A DNA stretch of 64,000 nt, taken from NCBI GenBank assembly GCA_964598225.1, contig CAZRBG010000008.1, positions 62,001 through 126,000 of the forward strand, written 5' to 3'. The notes under the pieces were generated by a model that was not told the DNA's origin, did no database searches, and saw nothing but the letters and a program-made list of their open reading frames with translations. The position numbers were made by a program, and so were the translations under genes. Of this stretch, positions 16,644-25,510 are shown piece after piece (positions within the stretch are counted from its first letter, which is position 1; each line of letters begins with the position of its first letter). Source of the DNA: SG8-4 sp964598225 (lineage in GTDB: Bacteria > Planctomycetota > Phycisphaerae > Sedimentisphaerales > Anaerobacaceae).

Positions 16644-18008
16644 TTAAACAGTTTCTTCAATCGCTTCGCGGATTACCCCACAGCCTTCTGTGACCGCTTC
16701 TTCGCTGATACAAAGTGGCGGCGCTATCTTGACGCAGCCGCCGCCCAAACCCACCGGTGCGAACATCAATAGACCTTTGTGAAAACACCGATTTACTATA
16801 TTCCAGGCTAACTCGTAATCCGGGTCTTTGGTTCCCTTTTTGATCGTCAGAAGTCCCCCTACAAGGCCCTCTGCCGGCGCAAAGCCGACCACATCGGAGA
16901 ACTCATCTTTTATTTGCTGCAGATGCTTCCGGAGGACCTTCCCGACTTTTGCCGCGTTTTCAACCAGGCCCTCCTGCTCGATGACCTCGATGCTGGCCAA
17001 GGCGGCGGCACAACAAATCGGGTTGCCGGAATGCGTGCTGGTCATGGCGTTCGGCCCGTACAGGTCCAACACCTGCTCTTTGCCGATGACGCCGCTAAGT
17101 GGCAATGAGCTGGTTACTCCCTTGCCGATACAGAAAAGATCCGGTACGACTTCATACAATTCGAAACCCCACATCCTGCCGCACCTGCCGAAACCCGCCT
17201 GAACTTCGTCGAAACAGAGCAAGGCGCCGTTGTCGTCGCACCATTGACACAGGTCTTTGGCGTATTGCTTCGGCATGAAATTCGGCCCGGCCCCCTGGTA
17301 CGTCTCGCTTATCACCCCGGCCACATTCGCCGGTTTGATGTCGAGTTGAGCGAGGGTGTTTTCGAACAGGTCGAAGCTCGTATCCTCACAGCGAAATCCA
17401 TCCGGGAAGGGCACTTGTACGATTTCGGGATCGAGATTCTTTATCCACGCGTGGCCGTTTCCCAGCCGGCCCATTTGCTGGGCGCCCATTGTTCTGCCGT
17501 GGAAGGAATTCTCGAAAGATACTATAACGTTCTTGCTGTCGCCTCCGATTTTATGTCCATGCGTGCGCATAAGCTTCATAGCGCATTCGGTGGCTTCTGA
17601 CCCGGTGCTCAGGACAAACGCCTTGTGCAGCGGTTCCGGAGCCAGCGAGACAAGTTTCTGCACAAGCTTGACGCGCGGCTCATTTGGAAAACAATACGTC
17701 GTCAGCAGAGGCTTCGAAGCCTGGCCGACGACGGCGTCGGCGATCTTCTTGTGCCCGTGGCCGGCGTTTGTGACGAGAACTCCCGAAGAAAAATCAAGCC
17801 ATATATTACCGTAAGCGTCGTAAACGTTCACCCCCTCGGCGCGGTCCCAGATCACCGGAGGCTGGCCGCGCATGCTCAGCGATTCGGCGTCGCGGAGTTT
17901 CTCGATATCTTCTATTGTCTGTGCATTAGGGATTGATCCCGAAAGCTTTCGATACTTCGTCACCACGGGTTTGACTTCAGTAGGTGTAAGTGGGAATTCC
18001 TTTGCCAT
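16644..18008 (-). CDS. Class III PLP-dependent aminotransferase
   Basis: 454 residues. It has VLSTGSEATECAMKLMRTH for phosphate and cofactor binding, FDEVQAGFGRCG (Asp267 contacts PLP) and IGKGVTSSLPLSGVIG (Lys296 as Schiff-base lysine). This is the 4-aminobutyrate/ornithine/acetylornithine type, in which a terminal amino group is moved to 2-oxoglutarate. The precise substrate is not readable. The gene follows the oxidoreductase gene on the same strand after about 50 bases and is convergent with the GHMP kinase gene five bases away. A role in amino-sugar or amino-polyol turnover is possible. Confidence 0.88.
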   Translation of the reverse strand: MAKEFPLTPTEVKPVVTKYRKLSGSIPNAQTIEDIEKLRDAESLSMRGQPPVIWDRAEGVNVYDAYGNIWLDFSSGVLVTNAGHGHKKIADAVVGQASKPLLTTYCFPNEPRVKLVQKLVSLAPEPLHKAFVLSTGSEATECAMKLMRTHGHKIGGDSKNVIVSFENSFHGRTMGAQQMGRLGNGHAWIKNLDPEIVQVPFPDGFRCEDTSFDLFENTLAQLDIKPANVAGVISETYQGAGPNFMPKQYAKDLCQWCDDNGALLCFDEVQAGFGRCGRMWGFELYEVVPDLFCIGKGVTSSLPLSGVIGKEQVLDLYGPNAMTSTHSGNPICCAAALASIEVIEQEGLVENAAKVGKVLRKHLQQIKDEFSDVVGFAPAEGLVGGLLTIKKGTKDPDYELAWNIVNRCFHKGLLMFAPVGLGGGCVKIAPPLCISEEAVTEGCGVIREAIEETV

Positions 18009-18058
18009 ATTCTCCTCGTGATTCTCGAGGCCACGCCCGTTGGATGTGGCCGTTCACT

Positions 18059-19312
18059 TTAGTACACTCTAAAATGGACACCCGCATTGTCACCGTAGTC
18101 GATTTCGACTTCTCTGCCGCCGTTTAGAATCGAGAGCCGCCCGGCCTCGATCACAAGTTCGTTGTACGAACTGTTTGCGGGTGTCGCCATAATGCCTTCT
18201 TCGTCGAACCGCTTTATAAGCTTCTGCCTTTCCGCCGGCTCCTCGCGTGGCACGTCGATACATTTGCAGATATTGTTTACTATCAATTCGATCGAGCGAT
18301 AGCCGTATCCTACCGGTGTCAGACCTTCGCCGCCGAGATTTACATACTTGAAATAATCCGGGCTGGGCTCGGAGTAGTATGTATCGCCCGGTTCGTTGCC
18401 TTTTGCGATGTAGCAATGTTGAATGCCGCGGTTCTGGTCGTCGTGTACGAGCATGCCGCTCTTGTCCTCGCCCCGGCAGTAGATGCGGATCCCCTGAAAA
18501 TTCCCTCCGGGACCTTCGTCGGGATAGCCCATAACGTTCGTCGCGTTCAGACAGCCGCCGTTTTCCCAGATCACGCGGGCGTCGGTCCAGAGGTAACCGA
18601 TATTGCCGTTGGGGTATGTGTCTTCTATGCCGTAAACGGAAACCGCTTTCGGGAGCAGTCCGGTGATAAAATGCAACTGATCGACGTAATGGCAGCCGAC
18701 GTACGTGAACATATCGGAGTTTTCTGTCGTGAACCAGTTTTGAAAATTGGAATGCCGGTAGTAGTACGGCTCGTTCATCTCGGCATGGCCGATTTTGAAC
18801 TCGCCGAACTTACCCTCGGCATAAAGCTGCCGGGCCATCAGCGCCCGGTCATCCAGGCGCTTGTGATACTCGACGCCCACTACCAGCCCCTTCTCGCAGG
18901 CTTCTTTTTCAATCTCAACGGCTTGCCAATACTTCAATACCAGAGGCTTGACGCAGCATACGTGCTGATCGTACGCCAGGGCGGTCCGTATCACCTCATA
19001 ATGCACCGGGTCCGGCACGGCTACGACAACGATGCTGTCTTTCGGCATCTTTTCTATGACTTGCCTGTACAGATCGGGGAATTTCTGCTCCGGGCTTGTC
19101 TCCAAAGAAGGATACGCCGTGAAAGTGTGACCAGCGAAAGCCTTACGCAGCGTCTCATCCTCGGCCAGTACCTTTAGCGGGGCGCTGTTCAAGGCGCAGA
19201 TATTGATCTCCCCGACTATGCCGAGTCGCTGGAGCTGGTATATCGATGGCAGAATCTGCACCTGCGTTATCATCCCCCCGCCGACTATGCATATTTGAGG
19301 CTTATCGCTCAT
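18059..19312 (-). CDS. Gfo/Idh/MocA family oxidoreductase with altered EKP motif
   Basis: 417 residues. It starts with the NAD(P) motif ICIVGGGMITQVQILPS. The canonical EKP nicotinamide motif is VKP (Val121-Lys122-Pro123), followed by VEYHKR. The C-terminal domain is the usual Gfo/Idh beta-sheet domain. The family oxidises or isomerises sugars and inositols, and the Glu-to-Val change suggests altered chemistry or a scaffold role. I chose the ATG at 19312, because the upstream frame to 19387 adds a non-conserved hydrophobic stretch. It probably forms an operon with the class III aminotransferase just downstream. Confidence 0.85.
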   Translation of the reverse strand: MSDKPQICIVGGGMITQVQILPSIYQLQRLGIVGEINICALNSAPLKVLAEDETLRKAFAGHTFTAYPSLETSPEQKFPDLYRQVIEKMPKDSIVVVAVPDPVHYEVIRTALAYDQHVCCVKPLVLKYWQAVEIEKEACEKGLVVGVEYHKRLDDRALMARQLYAEGKFGEFKIGHAEMNEPYYYRHSNFQNWFTTENSDMFTYVGCHYVDQLHFITGLLPKAVSVYGIEDTYPNGNIGYLWTDARVIWENGGCLNATNVMGYPDEGPGGNFQGIRIYCRGEDKSGMLVHDDQNRGIQHCYIAKGNEPGDTYYSEPSPDYFKYVNLGGEGLTPVGYGYRSIELIVNNICKCIDVPREEPAERQKLIKRFDEEGIMATPANSSYNELVIEAGRLSILNGGREVEIDYGDNAGVHFRVY

Positions 19313-19483
19313 CGAGTTCGCTCTAAGATCAGAAGTAAGCAATGTTAATGCAGTTACCTTGAGGTCAATAAGTAGCACTGCTCCCATCTGTTGTCAAAAC
19401 AAAATTTCCATTTGAACGTTGCGGTCCGATGTTGTAGAAATGTAGCAGAATGTCAATCCGGCTAGGTAGAATGGAGATAAGTT

Positions 19484-20899
19484 ATGTTTGTTTCCAGGAG
19501 AATGTGTTTATTTCTGTTATGTATCGGCTTGTTGGGCGGCTGCTACGAAGATACCGTGGAGCTTACGTTGAATTCCGACGGCAGCGGAACGTTAAAACAA
19601 AGGCTGGTCCTCTCCGAAAGGTTTGTTGTGGCAACTGAGGAAAACAACCAGGCCCAAAACGTCCCTGTTGCTAATAAGGAAGAAATAGTGGAAAAGATTG
19701 GCTCGGCGCTTGATATAACATCCGCAAAACAAACCAATCTTCCCAACGGCGCGAGATTAATCGAGTTTGAAGGAACATTCAGCGAGCCGGAGCAGTTTTT
19801 CCTCTCGGATTACTGCCGGGAACAGATCAAACTCAGGATCGTGCCGGCCGGGGAGGATCAGGCGGCAATTTATTGTGATATGAAGCAATCCGGCGACGGC
19901 GGACCGAACCTAGAACAATTGTACGGCCTGGCAAAGGGATTATATATCAACAGGACAATCAGTTTGCCGGCGGAGATTGCGAAAACCAATGGATATTTGA
20001 AGAAAGCTGAAAATACCGTTAGTTGGGCTATAGACCTCCGTAATAAGGACGGCCTTGCCGAGACTAAAGAATTCGTGGAAGGCCCCCACGAAGGGGCCGG
20101 ATCTGTTGTTTTCGACGCTTCGGAACTGGGATTTACTCTGCCGCTCAAGGTTGCTGCTGTAACGGAAGAAGGCAGCGTCGAAAAGGATAAAACGTCGAAA
20201 GAATCACCGGCGTCGGGGGGATTTGCAGCTAAGGTTGCCTGGGTTTCGGTAAAGAAAAAGATGCCGACCGAAGGTCCCCGCGGCGCAGCTCAGATGTCGG
20301 ACTTGGAGATCGGTGTTGAGCTTACCTGGAATGAGGGACATAGCCCCGTCAGGTGTGAGAAACCCGTGCTTCTGAATTTATTGGACGACTTGAACAACAA
20401 TCTGGTTTCGGATAAAGGCCCCCGTGTGCACCAAGGCCGGATTTTCACTCGTGAGAAGAATGATAGAAAGAAAGAACTAACATTAAGAGCAGAAACCCCG
20501 GCGAAAGATGCTAAGAAGCTGAAACAACTGGAGGGTTACATAGAGGTCGTTACAGATGTTGCTAAGGAGACAGTTGTTCTGGAAGACGTTCAAGAATTGA
20601 GTGGAAGAGATTTCACGGGAAATCCCGTTCTTGATAAATTAAACTTTAAAATCAAATCCATTAAGGGGAGAACTCTCAAAGTTGAGATTGACGGAGGACA
20701 TCAAACTATCACGTCAGTAGCTGTGATAAAAAAAGATAGCAGTAGGGTTGAGAAAAGCGGAGGTATGGGGTGGGGTAACGAATATTCCTATGATTTTCGC
20801 GAAGATATATCCGAAGCGGCAAAGTTAGAGCTTCAGGTTGTCGTGGAGGAGAGTGTGGTAAAAGTTCCCTTTTCCCTTGAAGAAGTAGTGTTGCCGTGA
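19484..20899 (+). CDS. Uncharacterised lipoprotein
   Basis: 471 residues. The N-terminal signal ends in a lipobox (LLGGC, Cys about 21), so the protein is predicted to be membrane-anchored outside the cytoplasm. The mature part opens with YEDTVELTLNSDGSGTLKQR, a strand pattern seen in several bacterial lipoproteins of unknown function, and is beta-rich with Lys/Glu-rich linkers near residues 225-245. No catalytic motif was recognised. GGAG at 19471-19474 supports the ATG. The following esterase gene starts 67 bases downstream on the same strand. Confidence 0.75.
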   Translation: MFVSRRMCLFLLCIGLLGGCYEDTVELTLNSDGSGTLKQRLVLSERFVVATEENNQAQNVPVANKEEIVEKIGSALDITSAKQTNLPNGARLIEFEGTFSEPEQFFLSDYCREQIKLRIVPAGEDQAAIYCDMKQSGDGGPNLEQLYGLAKGLYINRTISLPAEIAKTNGYLKKAENTVSWAIDLRNKDGLAETKEFVEGPHEGAGSVVFDASELGFTLPLKVAAVTEEGSVEKDKTSKESPASGGFAAKVAWVSVKKKMPTEGPRGAAQMSDLEIGVELTWNEGHSPVRCEKPVLLNLLDDLNNNLVSDKGPRVHQGRIFTREKNDRKKELTLRAETPAKDAKKLKQLEGYIEVVTDVAKETVVLEDVQELSGRDFTGNPVLDKLNFKIKSIKGRTLKVEIDGGHQTITSVAVIKKDSSRVEKSGGMGWGNEYSYDFREDISEAAKLELQVVVEESVVKVPFSLEEVVLP

Positions 20900-20966
20900 G
20901 AAGTGAGGCAGATTGTGAAGAAGATGGACGGTCTCATTGGAAAGAACTGAATACGGGAGGTTGTAA

Positions 20967-22190
20967 ATGGATGCTCTTTTAGCCGGTGGCCGCAAGACAG
21001 CTATTCCTGGTATGACAAAAATACTACTCATGCTTTGCGTGACGGTGGTGCTGGGGGCTGACGAAGAGAAAAGTCCTCAGCTTTGCCAGGGGCATTATCA
21101 CAGCGAAGAGGCGGCCAAAGAACAACTGGCCCGATTCAGGCAGAGTTATTCGACCCTGGCCGAGTGGAAGAAAAGAGCCGGGCATATTCGGCAGTGCATC
21201 CTTCGCGGCGCCGAGCTTTCGCCTCTGCCGGAAAAGTGTGAGTTGAATCCTATTGTTCACAGCAAGCGCGAGTATGACGGATACACTGTGCAAAACCTTG
21301 CCTTTGAGTCTTTGCCCGGCGTTTTCGTCACCGGCAACCTGTATCGCTCCAGCAGCGGTAAAGGGCCTTTCGCCGGAATACTCTGCCCGCACGGGCATTG
21401 GGGCAAACCCGAGAATTACGGGCGCTTCAGGCCGAACATGCAGAAACGATGCGCGACTCTGGCCCGAATGGGGGCTGTTGTTTTCGCTTACGATATGGTC
21501 GGTTACGGCGACTGGAAGAATGCCGGCTGGGACCACAAACGTCCCAAGGTTCTCAAATTGCAGCTATGGAACAGCATACGAGCAGTCGATTATCTGACTT
21601 CTCGCGAGGACGTCGACGCCGAGCGCATCGCCGTAACAGGTGCATCGGGAGGAGGCACGCAGACTTTTCTTCTGACCGCTGTCGACGATCGAGTCGCGGT
21701 TTCCGTTCCCACGGTTATGGTTTCGGCCCATTTCTTCGGCGGCTGCGACTGCGAAAGCGGCATGCCCATCCACAAGAGCGACGACCACGAGACGAATAAC
21801 ACCGATATCGCAGCACTGGCGGCGCCGCGGCCTCAATTACTTATCTCCGACGGCAAAGATTGGACCAAGAACGTACCCGAGGTCGAGTATCCTTATATCA
21901 GAGACATCTACCGTCTCTACGATGCTCAGGACAAGGTTGAATACGCGCATTTTCCCGATGAAGGGCACGATTACGGGCTCTCGAAGCGCCTCGCAGCTTA
22001 TAAATTTCTCGCCAAGCACCTTGGACTCGCGATCGACAGGGTAAGCAAGGCGGACGGCTCAATCGACGAGAGCTTCGTGGTTATCAACAAGAACGAAGAC
22101 TTGTATGTCTTCGATGGTGAGCACCCGAGACCGGCGCATGCTATCAGCGGTAACGTAGATATAAAGGATCTTCCCTGGCGACAGCGTTGA
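20967..22190 (+). CDS. Exported alpha/beta-hydrolase (acetyl xylan esterase-like)
   Basis: 407 residues with a hydrophobic signal segment (about 17-30). The alpha/beta-hydrolase core carries CPHGHWGKP, the nucleophile elbow GASGGG (Ser227) and EGHDYG (His334). The acid residue is probably in ISDGKDW near Asp295. This group of secreted esterases often removes acetyl groups from plant or algal polysaccharides, although peptidases of similar fold exist. GGGAGG six bases upstream supports the ATG at 20967. A second Met (residue 16) would give a tighter signal peptide. Confidence 0.8.
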   Translation: MDALLAGGRKTAIPGMTKILLMLCVTVVLGADEEKSPQLCQGHYHSEEAAKEQLARFRQSYSTLAEWKKRAGHIRQCILRGAELSPLPEKCELNPIVHSKREYDGYTVQNLAFESLPGVFVTGNLYRSSSGKGPFAGILCPHGHWGKPENYGRFRPNMQKRCATLARMGAVVFAYDMVGYGDWKNAGWDHKRPKVLKLQLWNSIRAVDYLTSREDVDAERIAVTGASGGGTQTFLLTAVDDRVAVSVPTVMVSAHFFGGCDCESGMPIHKSDDHETNNTDIAALAAPRPQLLISDGKDWTKNVPEVEYPYIRDIYRLYDAQDKVEYAHFPDEGHDYGLSKRLAAYKFLAKHLGLAIDRVSKADGSIDESFVVINKNEDLYVFDGEHPRPAHAISGNVDIKDLPWRQR

Positions 22191-22383
22191 CAGCATAGGC
22201 GACGAGTAGCCCATTCCGCTTGCTACATTGTCATTCCCGCGAAGGCGGGAATCCAGAGTTTCGAGTACAATTGTGGTGCTCTACTTCCGCGGAATGCGTT
22301 TCAACCAAACCCACCATCCCCATCTCGATAACCGACAATCGGGATGAGGCTGCCACCCAATCGGCATTGGTCATTGTGCAATC
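22191..22383. repeat. Intergenic palindromic repeats (two families)
   Basis: This interval has a hairpin ATTCCCGC-GAAG-GCGGGAAT (22233-22252), part of the sequence TCATTCCCGCGAAGGCGGGA. It also has a copy of the element ending ATCGGGATGAGGCTGCCACC (about 22316-22359). Related copies lie near 43.41-43.46, 45.88-45.96 and 54.25-54.29 kb. No gene was seen here. Confidence 0.75.
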
Positions 22384-23193
22384 TCAGGAGGGTGGTTTCT
22401 TGAGCTCTTCGACTTTCGGCAGGTCTTTGAGAGTGTTGAGCCCGAAGACTTCGAGGAATTTTTTCGTGGTTCCGTACAGCATGGGTCTTCCCAAAACTTC
22501 GGCCCGGCCGACGATCTTGACCAGTCCCTTGTAAGTAAGGGATCGAATCACCTCGCCTGCAGCTACTCCCCGGATGGCTTCGATGTCGGCCCTCATGATG
22601 GGTTGTTTGTATGCTATGATAGCCAGTGTCTCCATCGCGGCGGCGCTTAATTTGCTGTCGCTGCGTGCCCGCATGAGTTTCTTGAGCCAGTGGTTGTAAG
22701 GGCTCAGCGTTAGTATTTGGAAGCCGCCGGCAATCTGTTCGATTTTGAATGCGCTGTTATTCGCTCGGTATTTCTTATTCAGGTTCTTTATCTGCTGCCG
22801 CACCTGTTTGGTATCTGTTTCCACGATATTCGCGAGCCTCGCCGCCGACAGGGGTTCATCGCTGGCAAAAAGGACAGCTTCAACGACCGACTCGACTGTC
22901 GGCTCAATGTCTTGATCCTGTCGTGACGAGTCCTCCTGATGGTTCGGCGCAGTCTCATCTCCGGGTTCCGCTTGTTCCGCCTCTTCGTCCTGATCTATCG
23001 GTTCTGAAGGCTCTTCTATTTCTTGCTGCTCTTGTGGTTCTGTAGGCTCGAACTCTTCAGCCCGCTCTTCCGGCTCAGCGCGATCGACCTGTTCGTTTTG
23101 CTCGGCCGATTCGGTTTGTTCCAATCCCTCGGCTAACTCTTTATCAAGCGTGCCGCATTCGATGTCCTGTGTTTCCCGGCGGTCTTCTGTCAT
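22384..23193 (-). CDS. scpB: Segregation and condensation protein B with acidic N-terminal extension
   Basis: 269 residues. The C-terminal 170 residues are ScpB: VESVVEAVLFASDEPLSAAR, the METLAIIAYKQPIMRADIE motif, IRGV and YGTTKKFLEVFGL. ScpB pairs with ScpA and Smc in chromosome condensation. About 95 N-terminal residues are a Glu/Gln/Asp/Pro-rich low-complexity region not found in typical ScpB (about 190-200 residues). The ATG at 23193 overlaps the nif3-like stop (ATGA). A GTG at 23205 is the alternative. scpA is not in the window. Confidence 0.92.
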   Translation of the reverse strand: MTEDRRETQDIECGTLDKELAEGLEQTESAEQNEQVDRAEPEERAEEFEPTEPQEQQEIEEPSEPIDQDEEAEQAEPGDETAPNHQEDSSRQDQDIEPTVESVVEAVLFASDEPLSAARLANIVETDTKQVRQQIKNLNKKYRANNSAFKIEQIAGGFQILTLSPYNHWLKKLMRARSDSKLSAAAMETLAIIAYKQPIMRADIEAIRGVAAGEVIRSLTYKGLVKIVGRAEVLGRPMLYGTTKKFLEVFGLNTLKDLPKVEELKKPPS

Positions 23194-24302
23194 ACGTTCT
23201 TCCACGTAAACGGATCAGCGTCCTTTTTGCTTATCCTGATTTCAATTCCTTTGAGCTGTTTTCGTAATTGCTTTGCGAATTTTTTCAATATGAATCTTTC
23301 CGAGACGGAATGACTCAGGCAGATGCAGGTCAGCCCGGCTTCCTGTGCCGCCAGCGCCTGGTGATGTTTCAACTCACCGGTCAGGTATAAATCGGCCTTC
23401 GCTGCGATGACGGAATTTATGATCGAGCCACACGATCCGGCGCAAACGGCTGCTTTTTTGACGAGTTTTCTCTCATCTCCGACCAGTCCGACTGCTTTGG
23501 CGCCTGTGGTTTTCTTGATCTTCTCGATTATTTCGCCTATTTTCAAGGGTTCGGCCAATTCGCCGATGCGGCCAAGACCGAATCTCGCTTCAGTACTGCG
23601 GATATTAAAAACATCGAAGGCCGGCGTTTCATAAGGATGAGCTTGTTTCATCGCGGCGACCACTTCGTCGAGTTTCCCGGCCGGTACGATAGTCTCGAAT
23701 CTCATTTCCGACACTTTCTCAAGCTTGCCTCTTCTGCCGACAGCCGGTTTGGCGCCCTTGAGCGGCAAGAACGTCCCCGTGCCTTCGGCGGCGAAACTGC
23801 AATGGCTGTACTCGCCTATCGCCCCGGCGCCGGCGGCAAAAACCGCGTTCGATACACCAGCCAGGGATTCAACCGGAACAAAAACTATAAGTTTGTAATT
23901 GTCTTGCCCCGGATCGGCAACGTAATCGCCGATAGGCTCTCCGTTTCTAATGCCGACAATCTCAGCGAGACCGTCATTGACGCCCCCAATGGCTGTATCC
24001 AGGGCCGTGTGTACGGAGAATACCGCAATCCCGGAACGGATAAGCTCATAAACGGTGCTGCTCGATCCTTCCGCGATGATTTTCTTTAGCCCGTCCCAGA
24101 TGACCGGGTGATAACTCACGATCACGTCGGTCTTGAGATTCTTCGCCTCGGCGACGACATCGCCGGTCGTATCAATGGTGAGCAGGACGTTTTTGACGGT
24201 CTTGTCCGGGTCGCCAATCAACAGTCCCACGTTGTCCCAGTCCTGAGCCAGTCCGAGCGGGACAATATCTCTAATCGCCGTTGCTGCCTGTTTTACATTC
24301 AT
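23190..24302 (-). CDS. Nif3-like dinuclear metal centre protein
   Basis: 370 residues, the long form of the Nif3/YbgI family with an inserted PII/CutA-like domain. Metal-ligand regions are visible: YHPVIWDG near the N-terminus, VHTALD, and LTGELKHHQALAA in the C-terminal part. PVESLAGVSNAVFAAGAG is the inserted domain. The family is called GTP cyclohydrolase I type 2 in older annotation, but its cellular role is unsettled. The ATG at 24302 lies inside the end of the pabC-like gene, and scpB follows with overlap. The cluster is therefore tightly coupled. Confidence 0.9.
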   Translation of the reverse strand: MNVKQAATAIRDIVPLGLAQDWDNVGLLIGDPDKTVKNVLLTIDTTGDVVAEAKNLKTDVIVSYHPVIWDGLKKIIAEGSSSTVYELIRSGIAVFSVHTALDTAIGGVNDGLAEIVGIRNGEPIGDYVADPGQDNYKLIVFVPVESLAGVSNAVFAAGAGAIGEYSHCSFAAEGTGTFLPLKGAKPAVGRRGKLEKVSEMRFETIVPAGKLDEVVAAMKQAHPYETPAFDVFNIRSTEARFGLGRIGELAEPLKIGEIIEKIKKTTGAKAVGLVGDERKLVKKAAVCAGSCGSIINSVIAAKADLYLTGELKHHQALAAQEAGLTCICLSHSVSERFILKKFAKQLRKQLKGIEIRISKKDADPFTWKNV

Positions 24303-25140
24303 TTTCGACGTACTCAGCAAAACTTTGCTTTAGTTTCTTGACTATCGGCCCGACTTTGCCGTCGCCGACTGCGTGTTTCTCTACTTTGGTTATCGGCATA
24401 ACCTGCATAATTACATTCGTCAGAAAAATCTCATCGGCCCCGAGAAGGTCCTCGATATTGAGATCTTTCTCTATAAGTTCCACGGAAGTGGTCAGCGCGA
24501 GCCGACAAACGGTCTTTCTGGCAATCCCAGCAAGAACGGGCGTTTTTATCGGCGGCGTAAAGACCACCGAGTCTTTTACCAGGAATACGTTGCTCACACA
24601 TCCCTCTGCCAGGCGGTTGTTTGCAGTGAACCACAGCGCCTCGGCGGCTCTTTTCCGGTGTGCCATATTCAACGCGATCATGCGCGAGTAATAACTCGTG
24701 GTTTTGTGGCCGCACGTTGGATCGTCAGGATTCTGTTTGAACGGGCAAAGAATGACCATAACGCCGTTCTTGTAGTATTCCGACGGATAAGACCGAAACT
24801 TTGTCGCTGTAATAAGCAGGGTTGGCTTGCGATCCTGGGCGCTCTCGACCATAGGGCCGTTTGTAAAAGTAAGCCGAAGCCGTGCATCGGTCAATTCGTT
24901 CGCACGCAACACCTTGTATATGGCCTCCGTTACATATTTCTTGGTGTATGGATTGTTGATCGAGAGCTTGCGCGCGCTGAAAAAAAGCCGGTCGAGATGG
25001 TCCGACAGCGCAAATACTACGCCGTTATGACTTCGCATAGTCTCGAAGAGTCCCGCTCCGTATAGGAATCCGCTGTCGCGCACGGATATGCAGGCCTTAT
25101 CGGCATCGATCAGTTTGTCATTTAAGAAAACCTTTTTCAT
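24271..25140 (-). CDS. pabC: Class IV aminotransferase, probable 4-amino-4-deoxychorismate lyase
   Basis: 289 residues of the fold-type IV PLP family. DSGFLYGAGLFETMR at the N-terminus, GHKTTSYYSRM (Lys146 as the PLP lysine) and EGCVSNVFLV are conserved. The family also includes branched-chain and D-amino acid aminotransferases. The presence of pabB in the same operon makes the folate enzyme PabC the best call: it releases 4-aminobenzoate from aminodeoxychorismate. A small four-helix-bundle gene now separates it from pabB. Confidence 0.75.
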   Translation of the reverse strand: MKKVFLNDKLIDADKACISVRDSGFLYGAGLFETMRSHNGVVFALSDHLDRLFFSARKLSINNPYTKKYVTEAIYKVLRANELTDARLRLTFTNGPMVESAQDRKPTLLITATKFRSYPSEYYKNGVMVILCPFKQNPDDPTCGHKTTSYYSRMIALNMAHRKRAAEALWFTANNRLAEGCVSNVFLVKDSVVFTPPIKTPVLAGIARKTVCRLALTTSVELIEKDLNIEDLLGADEIFLTNVIMQVMPITKVEKHAVGDGKVGPIVKKLKQSFAEYVENECKTGSNGD

Positions 25141-25166
25141 AGCGTCCAGCGTAAAGCGTTTAGCGG
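25141..25166. repeat. GCG-type short repeat after the four-helix-bundle gene
   Basis: The plus strand reads CCAGCGTAAAGCGTTTAGCG, with AGCG units spaced by about eight bases. A related tract lies at 25515-25545 on the other side of the four-helix-bundle gene. The two may mark the borders of an inserted cassette. Confidence 0.5.
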
Positions 25167-25510
25167 ATAGGATTGAGCATTCTATACAGCATACTCCCGA
25201 CCTCCTTGAGCAACTTCTTTACATTCGTGTTCCCGCCGATGTATTTCAAATCCGTTGCCAGCAAAAATTGTGTTTCCAGTTCCAGTAATGAGCCGTAAGC
25301 AATAGAAAGAAACTGGTTGTATTCTGTTTTGTGTTTTCTACCATAGCCCTCAGCTATGTTGGAAGGTATGGACACTGCCGCTCTCCTCATTTGCTGAGAC
25401 AAACCATAAGCCTCAGATTTTGGGAAGACACTTGTCAACTTGTATATTTCCAGAACCAACTTATAGCTCTTTTGCCAGGCTATGAGGTCTTTGAACGACT
25501 GAGTCTTCAT
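25160..25510 (-). CDS. Four-helix-bundle protein (S23/IVP family)
   Basis: 116 residues. It has the conserved family pattern FKDLIAWQKSYKLVLEIYK, the LSQQMRRAAVSIPSNIAEG motif and a long helix with FLSIAYGSLLELETQ. Related genes occur inside 23S rRNA intervening sequences and as solitary, frequently moved genes. The function is unknown. It sits between pabB and pabC, and its ATG overlaps the pabB stop (ATGA). It is flanked by AGCG-type repeats, so it looks like a recent insertion into the folate operon. Confidence 0.88.
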   Translation of the reverse strand: MKTQSFKDLIAWQKSYKLVLEIYKLTSVFPKSEAYGLSQQMRRAAVSIPSNIAEGYGRKHKTEYNQFLSIAYGSLLELETQFLLATDLKYIGGNTNVKKLLKEVGSMLYRMLNPIR

